From: Planctomycetales bacterium
GTDB taxonomy: Bacteria; Planctomycetota; Planctomycetia; Isosphaerales; Isosphaeraceae
DNA: 40,656 nucleotides
NCBI GenBank assembly: GCA_027452145.1
Contig: DAIDHB010000273.1
Location: 1-40,656 of the forward strand
Direction of reading: 5' to 3'
This document shows positions 17,760 to 25,308 of this stretch, one piece after another. Every line of letters starts with the position of its first letter. The first letter of the stretch is position 1. The notes beneath the pieces were generated by a model. The model worked only from the letters and a program-made list of their open reading frames with translations, made no database searches and had not been told where the DNA came from. The position numbers were made by a program, and so were the translations under genes.

Positions 17760-20669
17760 CTAATCGCCACCATCGACAGGCTGGCTCGCATGGGTGGATC
17801 GGGCTGGTCGGAAGTGGCTGGGGTACGGGCCGTCCCCTTCGGCGCCCTGGGCCAGCAGGCGATCCAGCTCGGCGAGGCCGATGGCGTACTGCGGGAGCCC
17901 ACTGGCGCCGTGATCCTTGACCCACTGGAAATGCACGATGGCGGCCTCGTCGTGGCCGGCCTGGAGCAAAGCGAGGCCGAGGTAGCAGTGAGCGACGGTC
18001 TGCTGCTTCTCGTTGGCGGCTGACGCGAGAACCTGGGTGTCGTCGATCTTGCCCTGTAACCGCATCACGACCGGATAGGGCCATGGCTTCGGGTCGCAAT
18101 GGGTTGAGATCGCCTCGAGCAGAGCCCGGGCGCGGTCGCTGGCACCGTCGCGGCGGAGGGCGAAGTAGCCCAGAAGCCCCGCGTAAACCGAGTATTCGTC
18201 GCTCCAGCCCAGGCCATCCAGGGCGGTCGTGGCGTCCTGGGCGGCGCCGGGGCGGCGGACGGCGAATCGGACGACCGCACGCATGTAGCGGGAGTACCAG
18301 TTCTGGGGCTCCAGGGAGATCGCCTGGTCGAGGTCGGCGAGTGCCCGGTCCCACTGCTTCCGATCTCGCCACACGAGCGCACGAGAGTAATAGGCCCGCA
18401 CAAAGCTGGGGTCGAGACGAAGAGTCTCGTCGAAATCGGCGAGAGAGCGGTCGATTTCCCCCTCTTCGGACCAGAGCACCCCGCGGTTCCAGAAGGCAGA
18501 CGGCTGCGACGGATCGAGCTGGATGGACCGATCGAAATCGGCGCGGGCCCTGCCGAGGTCGCCGCGGTCGAGCCGGATGAAACCTCGTCCGTTGTGGGCG
18601 GCGGCGTTCCGCGGAGCGAGGCGAATCGCCTGGTCGAAGTCGGCCAGCGCCCGATCATCCTCCCCCCTGTCGATCCGGATGTCGCCGCGGAGGCGGTACG
18701 CTTCGGAAGACTTCGGATTGAGCAGGATCGCGTGGTTCAGGTCGACGAGGGCGGCGTCGTTCTCCTTCTTGGCGCGCAAGGCGCAACCCCGCCAGAGGAA
18801 GGCTTCGTCCACTTGGGGATCGAGATCGATGGCCCGGCTGAGATCGCGAATGGCCCGGTCGAACTGCCTCCTTCGAACCCAGCTCATGCCACGTCCGAAG
18901 AAGGCCATGCTCGAGTCGGGATCCAACGAGAGGGCATACTCGAAGTCAACCATTGCCCTGTCGTACTCGGACCGCTCGACCGGGACGTGACCGCGGGCCG
19001 CGTAGGCGTTCGCGTCGGTCCGATCACAACGGATGGCCGCCTCGCAATCGGCGGCGGCTCCGTGCAGGTCGGACTTCTCCAGGCGAACGAGGGCTCGCAA
19101 GACGTAGGGACGCGACTGGTCGGGGTCCCGGCGGATCGCCTCGTTGAGCTCGGACATCGCCTCGTCGAGCCTGCCCCGCATCCGAAGCGCCTCGCCTCGA
19201 TCGATCCGGCTGGTGGTGTCGTCGGGGTCGCGCCTGATGGCCTCGCCGAGGTCGGCGGTCGCCGCGTCATACTCGCCCCGCGCCATCCGGAGCGTTCCTC
19301 GCTCGCGATGGGCTCCCGGTTGATTGGGGTCGAGCCTGATCGCCTGGCTCAGATCGTCGACCGCGCGATCAGGGCGGCCTTTCCGGCGCCAGCACAATCC
19401 TCGGCCGTAGTAAGAATCGGCATATTCTTCTTCGATATTGAGCGCCCGAGTAAAGTCGCCGATCGCGCGATCGAAGTCGCCGAGGTCGTACAGCGCATAC
19501 GCCCGGCCGTTGTAATAGACTGCGGGCTCCGGATTGAGCTGGAGGGCCTCCTCGAAGTCGGCCAGCGCCGCCTCGTAGCTCGCCTTGTCGATCAGCGCCC
19601 AGCCGCGATGAAAGTAGGCGTCGGCCAGGCCGGGGTTGAGCCGAATTGCCTGTTCGTAGTCGGCGAGGGCATCGTTGGACTCGCCCCTGTCTCGTCGGAC
19701 GTTGCCGCGGATGACCATTGCCTCGGCGTCATTGGGGTCGAGCCGGAGCGCGTCGTCAGCGTCGACGAGCGCCTTGTCGGGCTTCCCCTTCTCGTACCAG
19801 ACCCGGGCGCGACGGCTGTGGGCCCACTGGCGGAACGGGTCCTTACCAAGGCGGATCGTCTCGCTGTAGTCGGCCATGGCCCTGTCGACTTCACCCGTGT
19901 TGGCGAGGGCGCAGCCCCGGCAGAAGCGCACGTCGGGATTCGTCGGCTCGAGCTCGAGCGCCCGGTTGAAATCGGCGATGGCGGCTTCGTTGTGCTGGCG
20001 GCGCAGCGACACGATCCCTCGTCCGTGATATGCGGCCGGATCACGGGGATCGAGGCCGATCGCCAGGGTGAACTCGCCGAAGGCCGGGTCCTTGCCGCCG
20101 GGTTGAACGGTGAAATCCTCGGAGGCCCGGCCGTCCGACGGTGCGATCGCGGGCCGGCCGCCATTCGCCAGCTCATCGAATGGGTACTCATCGAACTCCC
20201 GGCGATCGAGCGGGTCGAGCCGGACCTCCTTCGTGCCGGTGCGAATCATGGCGAGCATCAGGCAGGCGAAACCGTCCTCGGGCTTCTCCTTGAGGCGGTC
20301 GGTGAAACACTGCCGGGCCTCGTCGTGTTCCACGGCGATGACCTGCTCGGCCTCCGCCCAGCCCGAGGGGCCGTCGGCGCCCCCCTCGGCCCTGAGCATG
20401 AGCCGCGAGCCCCGGGTCTTCTCCACCCGAAAGAAGTAAACCCGGTCGTGTGTCGGGACCGACGCCCCCGCTTCGTTGTGGAGCGTCAATTCTCGCCAAC
20501 GCTGCACGACCCGACGGCCCTCCCAGAACGGCATTGGCGGAGGGGGACGATCCGCCTGGGCGCAGGCTGCTGGCGGCGGCATCAACGCCAGGCCGAGCAC
20601 GAGCACGAAAACCTCAAGGCCCGCGGCGGCTGCCCTTCCGGCTGGCCGCGCCTTCTCGCCCACGGACAT
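17760..20669 (-). CDS. Exported tetratricopeptide repeat protein, about 18 repeats
   Basis: The 969-residue product has a signal peptide (VFVLVLGLALMPPPAACA). A 180-residue N-terminal region of unknown fold includes PFWEGRRVVQRW, a beta-like segment also seen before TPRs in other planctomycete proteins. From about residue 205 to 830 there are roughly 18 tandem 34-residue TPRs with the usual pattern (A...RG......G....A..D...A..L.P). A helical tail completes it. TPR arrays bind other proteins, but no enzyme domain is attached. GGGAGG eight bases before ATG 20669 and the signal peptide favour this start over the in-frame ATG at 20744. The gene is a single minus-strand unit with no obvious partner. 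Confidence 0.9.
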   Translation of the reverse strand: MSVGEKARPAGRAAAAGLEVFVLVLGLALMPPPAACAQADRPPPPMPFWEGRRVVQRWRELTLHNEAGASVPTHDRVYFFRVEKTRGSRLMLRAEGGADGPSGWAEAEQVIAVEHDEARQCFTDRLKEKPEDGFACLMLAMIRTGTKEVRLDPLDRREFDEYPFDELANGGRPAIAPSDGRASEDFTVQPGGKDPAFGEFTLAIGLDPRDPAAYHGRGIVSLRRQHNEAAIADFNRALELEPTNPDVRFCRGCALANTGEVDRAMADYSETIRLGKDPFRQWAHSRRARVWYEKGKPDKALVDADDALRLDPNDAEAMVIRGNVRRDRGESNDALADYEQAIRLNPGLADAYFHRGWALIDKASYEAALADFEEALQLNPEPAVYYNGRAYALYDLGDFDRAIGDFTRALNIEEEYADSYYGRGLCWRRKGRPDRAVDDLSQAIRLDPNQPGAHRERGTLRMARGEYDAATADLGEAIRRDPDDTTSRIDRGEALRMRGRLDEAMSELNEAIRRDPDQSRPYVLRALVRLEKSDLHGAAADCEAAIRCDRTDANAYAARGHVPVERSEYDRAMVDFEYALSLDPDSSMAFFGRGMSWVRRRQFDRAIRDLSRAIDLDPQVDEAFLWRGCALRAKKENDAALVDLNHAILLNPKSSEAYRLRGDIRIDRGEDDRALADFDQAIRLAPRNAAAHNGRGFIRLDRGDLGRARADFDRSIQLDPSQPSAFWNRGVLWSEEGEIDRSLADFDETLRLDPSFVRAYYSRALVWRDRKQWDRALADLDQAISLEPQNWYSRYMRAVVRFAVRRPGAAQDATTALDGLGWSDEYSVYAGLLGYFALRRDGASDRARALLEAISTHCDPKPWPYPVVMRLQGKIDDTQVLASAANEKQQTVAHCYLGLALLQAGHDEAAIVHFQWVKDHGASGLPQYAIGLAELDRLLAQGAEGDGPYPSHFRPARSTHASQPVDGGD

Positions 20670-20796
20670 GAGAGGAACCTCCCGGGCGGGCCGATCCCGC
20701 CGCCTCGCCGAGCTTCCCGTTGTCGATTCCGGACCGGTCTCCATCGGGTGAGACGCCAGCGAACATGATAGGGGACAACCGATCGCTCAATCAATC

Positions 20797-22053
20797 TTAT
20801 GGAGCGGTATCCGCCCCCCAGATCGCGCGGATGGCGGCCTCGTCGCCGAGGCCCTGAGGGACGGCCGGGCTCGGGCGATTCGCGTAATACCAGTGACGGC
20901 CGTCGAGCGGCGAGCGCATCGTCCGGCTCCCGGGCATTTCGAGGTGGCCCGCCGGGTCGGTCCTGCGCACCCAGTCCCAGGCGTAGCGGAGCCAATCGCC
21001 GCGCTGCTTCTGATCCAGGTGGGCGAACCAGGTGATCTCGTCGTAACCCCAGACCCAGATGCCCCCCTGCCCCGGCTGGCCCGGATGCCGGCTGGCGCCC
21101 CAGTTGTCGACCTCGACCAGGTAGGGCAGATGGTCGCACGACCAGCCGCTCGGCGTGATCCCGCCCTTGCTGCGACCGTACAGGCCATCCGAGAAGCCGA
21201 GCTCGAGGATTCCCTCCATCGGCCGCGCAGGGACCTCCTTGATCCGCAGCGGGAACGAGTGGAAATCCATCAGCAGGTGCCCGTCCCTGAGAAAGCCGCC
21301 GTGGGGGACGTGGGCATCGCAGAGGATCATGTGCCGCCGGGCGTGAGTCGCGGCGTGCCGGCGGATCAGGTCGAGGACCCGCGCGTAATGGGCTAGGTCG
21401 CGGTCGTTGCCGTTCATCAGCTCGACCTGGCCGAAGTGGATCGCCTCGATGCCCAGGTCGATGTACGACGCGCCCAGGAAGTAGAACCAGAGCTGCGTCT
21501 CGGCGCGGCTGACGTCGGGCACCGACTGCCCGCGTCGCCAGTGATCCTTATGCCGGCCGCTGGGGTCGAGCATGTCGGCATAGCGGAAGTTCCGCTTTTC
21601 CGCGGGCATGCCCAGTGCGCGAAAGGCCCAGTCGGGCACGGGCACCTGGTCGACCTGCGTGGTCACGATCTCGAAGATGCAGGCCTGGAGGATCATGTCG
21701 GGATCGGCGGCATGGACCTTCGGCACCTGCTCGCGGGCCCGGTCGAGGTTGTGCATCAGGTTGGCCTCGCCGCCCCAGAGGCAGAGCGCGCGGCCGATGA
21801 ACTTCGCACATGTTTCCTTCAACATGCGGATGTTGTCGTCGAGGTCGCCGCGGCCGTTGAGCAGGCCCTCCATCGAGATCGAGCGCGACAGGTAGTTCTC
21901 CAGCACCTCGCGCGAGATCGCGCGGTCGAAGTGGTAGTCGCGAGGCGTCGACGCGGTGGGGGAATCGGCAGGCGTCGGTGCGGACGCCGCGCGATGGGAG
22001 TTGACCTCGGCGAGCAGGAGAAACGCGACGACGAATCTCGATGGGTGAAGCAC
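20797..22053 (-). CDS. Exported protein of unknown function, TIM-barrel-like
   Basis: The 418-residue product starts at GTG with GGGAG ten bases upstream and has a signal peptide (FVVAFLLLAEVNSHRAASA). I do not recognise the family. A series of short hydrophobic strands ending in polar or acidic residues is spread along it: RALCLWGGEAN, MILQACIFEIVT, GIEAIHFGQVELMN, HMILCDAHVPHGG, LLMDFHSFPL, PYLVEVDNWG and GIWVWGYDEITWF. This is what a (beta/alpha)8 barrel of the glycoside-hydrolase type looks like, with Glu in FGQVE and VEVDNW as possible catalytic residues. This fold call is inference. It lies between the TPR gene and divergent arsR. Confidence 0.75.
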   Translation of the reverse strand: MLHPSRFVVAFLLLAEVNSHRAASAPTPADSPTASTPRDYHFDRAISREVLENYLSRSISMEGLLNGRGDLDDNIRMLKETCAKFIGRALCLWGGEANLMHNLDRAREQVPKVHAADPDMILQACIFEIVTTQVDQVPVPDWAFRALGMPAEKRNFRYADMLDPSGRHKDHWRRGQSVPDVSRAETQLWFYFLGASYIDLGIEAIHFGQVELMNGNDRDLAHYARVLDLIRRHAATHARRHMILCDAHVPHGGFLRDGHLLMDFHSFPLRIKEVPARPMEGILELGFSDGLYGRSKGGITPSGWSCDHLPYLVEVDNWGASRHPGQPGQGGIWVWGYDEITWFAHLDQKQRGDWLRYAWDWVRRTDPAGHLEMPGSRTMRSPLDGRHWYYANRPSPAVPQGLGDEAAIRAIWGADTAP

Positions 22054-22164
22054 GGCAGGAATGCTCCCGAGGGTGTGGCGGGCGCTGAGGTTGGTTTGTT
22101 CGAACTCAGTCTATGCAGCCCGGCGGAGCCTGGGCCACCTCCAGGCCCCGGCGAATCCCACCTC

Positions 22165-22192
22165 TTGACTTCCTTCGACCGCCGTCTATATT
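22165..22192 (+). promoter_or_regulatory. Predicted promoter of arsR
   Basis: TTGACT (22165-22170) and TATATT (22187-22192) are separated by 16 bases, a strong match to the housekeeping sigma consensus. The ATG of arsR is 38 bases downstream. Confidence 0.65.
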
Positions 22193-22209
22193 GACCGATG
22201 TCGAAGGAA
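22170..22209. promoter_or_regulatory. Inverted repeat TTCCTTCGAC-N20-GTCGAAGGAA, candidate ArsR operator
   Basis: The two perfect 10-base arms (22170-22179 and 22200-22209) bracket the -10 box of the arsR promoter. Binding of a dimeric repressor here would block RNA polymerase, as autoregulated ArsR proteins do. The ribosome binding site lies just downstream. Confidence 0.55.
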
Positions 22210-22229
22210 CGAGTGGCCAGGAGAAGGGG

Positions 22230-22514
22230 ATGTCACCGGAGCGATTTCAGCGGGTCTCGAAGGCCCTGGCGGACCCGCAGCGGTTTGCGATTCTCGAGCG
22301 GATCGCCGGGAACGCGGGCGAGCTGGCCTGCAAGGCGGTGGTGCAAGAGCTGGCCATCTCGCAGGCGACGGTCTCGCACCACCTCAAGGAGCTGGCCGAG
22401 GCCGGTCTGATCGAGGTCCGCCGTGAGGCGCAGAGCGCCTATCTCAGCCCGAACCGAAAGGTCATGGAAGACTACCGGCGCGAGCTGGGTCGGAGGATGG
22501 GGCTGGAACGTTGA
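22230..22514 (+). CDS. ArsR-family winged-helix repressor
   Basis: The 94-residue protein is one ArsR domain. ALADPQRFAILERI opens it, the recognition helix is ISQATVSHHLKELAEAGLIEV, and the wing is RREAQSAYLSPN. The metal-binding CxC of ArsR/SmtB is absent (one cysteine, in ELACKAV), so the signal is probably not a metal bound there. GGAGAAGGGG directly precedes ATG 22230. A perfect inverted repeat covers its own promoter. The SDR gene 124 bases downstream on the same strand is a likely co-regulated target. Confidence 0.92.
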   Translation: MSPERFQRVSKALADPQRFAILERIAGNAGELACKAVVQELAISQATVSHHLKELAEAGLIEVRREAQSAYLSPNRKVMEDYRRELGRRMGLER

Positions 22515-22597
22515 GACGGTGTTGAGGTCGAAGGCGGGTCTCCACGACCGGCCGACCGGGGAGATCCTGCGCGCTGATTACGCTGGCATGAAAGTCC

Positions 22598-22622
22598 GTC
22601 AGGCTGGAATGCCTGACCTACG
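22598..22622. repeat. Single-arm copy of the GTC(A/G)GGC...GCC(T/C)GACCTACG repeat
   Basis: GTCAGGC-tggaat-GCCTGAC (22598-22617) forms a 7-base stem and is followed by CTACG. The right part matches the repeat at 26799-26813 in 14 of 15 positions. It lies between arsR and the SDR gene. Confidence 0.7.
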
Positions 22623-22638
22623 TTGAGGGAGGTGAGCG

Positions 22639-23400
22639 ATGGCGGAGACGAAATCGCTGGCGGGCAAGGTGGCGCTGGTGACGGGCGGGTCGCGCGGCAT
22701 TGGCGCGGCGGTGTCGGCCCGGCTGGCGGAGCTGGGCGCCTCGGTACTGGTGAACTATGCCAGGAGCGAGGGCGCGGCGAGGGAAGTCGTCGAGGGAATC
22801 CGTGGTCGAGGTGGTGAAGCCCACACCCTCGGGGCCGATGTGAGCGACCCGAAGCAGGTCGAGGCGCTGTTTCAGCAGGTCGACCGGTCGCATGGCGGCC
22901 GCGTGGATATCCTGGTCAACAACGCCGGGATCTACCTCCAGGGACCGCTCGCGGAGTTCTCGCTGGAGGACTTCGACCGGACGTTCGCGGTGAACGTGCG
23001 GTCGCTGTTCCTGGTGACGAAGGCCGCCCTCTCACGCATCCCGGACGGCGGGCGGATCATCAACGTCGGGAGCATCGTCGGCGAGCGGGTGCCGTTCCCG
23101 GGGATCTCCGTTTACTCGGCGAGCAAGTTCGCCGTCGCCGGCCTGACCCGCGGCTGGGCCCGCGAACTGGCGCCGCGGAAGATCACAGTGAACGACGTCC
23201 AGCCAGGTCCGGTCGACACTGACATGAACCCGGCCGACTCGTCGGTGAACCCGGCCGCCGACTTCATGCGGGCCTCGATCCCGCTGGGGCGCTATGGCAC
23301 GGCCGAAGAGGTCGCCGCGCTCGTGGCGTTCCTGGCCTCGCCCGCCGCGGCGTTTATCAACGGGGCGACGATCAACGTCGACGGCGGCGTGGTCGCGTGA
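22639..23400 (+). CDS. Short-chain dehydrogenase/reductase, FabG-like
   Basis: A classical SDR of 253 residues reduces or oxidises a carbonyl/alcohol with NAD(P)H. It shows the nucleotide-binding TGGSRGIGAAVS (residues about 14-25), the NNAGIY structural motif, Ser in VGSIVGERV, and the catalytic pair in YSASKFAVAG (Tyr-x3-Lys). The C-terminal INGATINVDGG is typical of 3-oxoacyl-ACP-reductase-like members. The residue after the second strand (NYARSEGA) includes Arg, which fits NADP preference. GGGAGG seven bases before ATG 22639 supports the start. The upstream arsR suggests a stress- or substrate-induced enzyme. The substrate is unknown. Confidence 0.92.
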   Translation: MAETKSLAGKVALVTGGSRGIGAAVSARLAELGASVLVNYARSEGAAREVVEGIRGRGGEAHTLGADVSDPKQVEALFQQVDRSHGGRVDILVNNAGIYLQGPLAEFSLEDFDRTFAVNVRSLFLVTKAALSRIPDGGRIINVGSIVGERVPFPGISVYSASKFAVAGLTRGWARELAPRKITVNDVQPGPVDTDMNPADSSVNPAADFMRASIPLGRYGTAEEVAALVAFLASPAAAFINGATINVDGGVVA

Positions 23401-23450
23401 GGCTCGGTCGAGCGGTCCGCCGAGGACACTCCGCCGATCGAATAAGACGA

Positions 23451-23566
23451 ATCGGCCGCCCATGGCGCAGATGGACGCAGATCAATTCAGATCATCCAAA
23501 TGGTGGATTGCTGATCCGGGCCGACCCTCCCTTGATCTGCGTCCGTCTGCACCATCGGCGGCCGAT
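23451..23566. repeat. 116-base imperfect inverted repeat with 35-base arms
   Basis: The arms are 23451-23485 and 23532-23566, with three mismatches over 35 bases. They carry the motif GCAGATGGACGCAGATCAA and its complement. The 46-base centre is not repeated. It fills most of the gap between the SDR gene and lysS. It resembles a small non-coding dispersed element, with no open frame of note. Confidence 0.75.
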
Positions 23567-23617
23567 TTCGATCTCATCTGAACTTCATCCACGCACCAAT
23601 CCTGCCGCCAGTTGCGA

Positions 23618-23645
23618 TTGACCGCGGCGGGCGGGTCAATACAAT
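23618..23645 (+). promoter_or_regulatory. Predicted promoter of lysS
   Basis: TTGACC (23618-23623) and TACAAT (23640-23645) have a 16-base spacer and lie about 50 bases before the lysS start. The call is by consensus only. Confidence 0.55.
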
Positions 23646-23695
23646 TTGCCCGGGGTGCGCCCGAAGTCGCCTGTCGAGAACGAGTAAGGGGAACG

Positions 23696-25174
23696 ATGTC
23701 GGACGAGTCGCGCGAGAGCCTGGAAGACGTGCGGATGGAGAAGCTCCGCAAGATCGCGGAGCTGGGCGTCGACCCCTGGGGACAGCGGTTCGACGGACAC
23801 CAGGCGATTGGCGATGTGCGCGCCCTGGCCCCACCGAATGAGCCGGGCCCCGGCGGCGAGACTCCGCCTGGACCTGCCGTGCGCATCGCTGGGCGGATCA
23901 TGCTTCGGCGCGGGCAGGGGAAGGTCAATTTTCTCCAGCTTGGCGACTGGTCGGGCCGCATCCAGGTCATGGTCGGGCAGAAGCAGGTCGGCGAGCTCGG
24001 CTGGAAGATCGCCGAGCTGCTCGACCTGGGGGACGTGATGGGCGTCGACGGCCGGCTGGGGTATACCCGCACCGGCGAGCTGACCGTGTTCGCCGAGTCG
24101 CTGACCTTCCTCACCAAGAGCCAGCTCCCGCCGCCGGAAAAATGGCATGGGCTGACCGACCAGGAACAGCGCTATCGCCAGCGCTATGTCGACCTGTTCA
24201 GCAACCCCGAGGCGCTCGCCGTCTTCCTGGGTCGGTCGAAGCTGATCGCCTCGTTCCGCCGGACGATGGCCGAAAGGGGTTTCGTCGAGGTCGAGACGCC
24301 CACCATGCAGTCGATCGCCGGAGGTGCGGCGGCCCGGCCGTTCGTGACTCATCACAATGCGCTCGACATCGACCTGTTCATGAGGATCGCGCCCGAGCTG
24401 TATCTCAAGCGGCTGCTCGTCGGCGGGATGGAGCGGGTCTTCGAGATCGGCCGGGTCTATCGCAACGAGGGGCTGAGCCCGAAGCACAACCCCGAGTTCA
24501 CCATGTTCGAGGCGTATCAGTCGTACGGCGACTATCACTCGATGATGGACCTGACCGAGGCCCTGATCGTCGGCGCCATCGAGGCGATCGGCGGCGGCCT
24601 CGTGCGTCCCTGGGGCGAGGCGACGATCGACTTCACGCCCCCCTGGCCGCGTCGGACCTATGCCGAGCTGGTGGCCGAGTACACCGGGATCGACCCCAGC
24701 GACCCGGCAGCCGTGAAGGCCCGCGCCGAGGCCGCCGAGATCCACACGACCGGCAAGGACCCGGACGTGATCCTGAGCGAGCTGTTCGAGGAGGTCGTCG
24801 AGGATCGCCTGGACGGGCCGGTCTTCGTGATCGACTACCCGGCCGCGATCTGCCCGCTGACCAAGCGGAAGACGTCGAACCCGGCCGTCGCCGAGCGGTT
24901 CGAGCTGTACATCCGCGGCGTCGAGCTGGCGAATGCCTATACCGAGCTGAACGACCCGAACCTCCAGGAAGCGCTGTTCCGCAAGCAACTCGCCGGCCAG
25001 CGCGAGGAGGATTCGATGGCCAAGATGGACGATGACTTCGTCCGCGCGCTCAAGCACGGCATGCCGCCGGCCGGCGGCCTGGGCATCGGCATCGACCGGC
25101 TTTGCATGGTTTTGCTCAATCGGACGACGATCCGCGACGTCATTCTGTTCCCGCTGATGCGGCCCGAGCACTGA
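23696..25174 (+). CDS. lysS: Lysyl-tRNA synthetase, class II
   Basis: LysS charges tRNA-Lys with lysine using ATP. The 492-residue length fits bacterial enzymes. An N-terminal OB-fold anticodon-binding domain (about residues 60-150, GRIMLRRGQGKVNFLQLGDWSGRIQ) precedes the class II core. Motif 1 lies near FRRTMAERGFVEVETPTM. Motif 2 is FEIGRVYRNEG with HNPEFTMFEAY. Motif 3 is GLGIGIDRLCMVLLN. AAGGGGA before ATG 23696 supports this start over the in-frame ATG at 23612, which would lie upstream of the predicted promoter. Confidence 0.96.
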   Translation: MSDESRESLEDVRMEKLRKIAELGVDPWGQRFDGHQAIGDVRALAPPNEPGPGGETPPGPAVRIAGRIMLRRGQGKVNFLQLGDWSGRIQVMVGQKQVGELGWKIAELLDLGDVMGVDGRLGYTRTGELTVFAESLTFLTKSQLPPPEKWHGLTDQEQRYRQRYVDLFSNPEALAVFLGRSKLIASFRRTMAERGFVEVETPTMQSIAGGAAARPFVTHHNALDIDLFMRIAPELYLKRLLVGGMERVFEIGRVYRNEGLSPKHNPEFTMFEAYQSYGDYHSMMDLTEALIVGAIEAIGGGLVRPWGEATIDFTPPWPRRTYAELVAEYTGIDPSDPAAVKARAEAAEIHTTGKDPDVILSELFEEVVEDRLDGPVFVIDYPAAICPLTKRKTSNPAVAERFELYIRGVELANAYTELNDPNLQEALFRKQLAGQREEDSMAKMDDDFVRALKHGMPPAGGLGIGIDRLCMVLLNRTTIRDVILFPLMRPEH

Positions 25175-25209
25175 TCTCCGAATATTACCCCGGCAGGCAA
25201 GCAATCACG

Positions 25210-25266
25210 TAGGTCGGGCAGTCCTGCCCGACTGGGGCCTGGCGTCGGGCAGGACTGCCCGACCTA
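25210..25266. repeat. Perfect 23-base inverted repeat, two-hairpin palindromic element
   Basis: The arms are 25210-25232 and 25244-25266, perfect over 23 bases, with an 11-base centre. Each arm is itself a hairpin (GTCGGGCA and TGCCCGAC). The sequence TGCCCGACCTA links it to copies at 22598-22622 and 26757-26813. It lies between lysS and the lolC/E gene and could also act as a terminator. Confidence 0.8.
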
Positions 25267-25308
25267 GTTTCATGCCGGCGTAATACCTCCACGGAAGGAG
25301 TATCCCGA

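Noticed and set aside
18594..20768. 724-codon open frame on the plus strand
   Set aside because: It is antisense to the TPR gene; the high GC and 34-residue periodicity of that gene keep the opposite frame open. Its translation has no recognisable domain.
23636..25204. 522-codon minus-strand frame
   Set aside because: Antisense to lysS, whose class II synthetase motifs are unmistakable.
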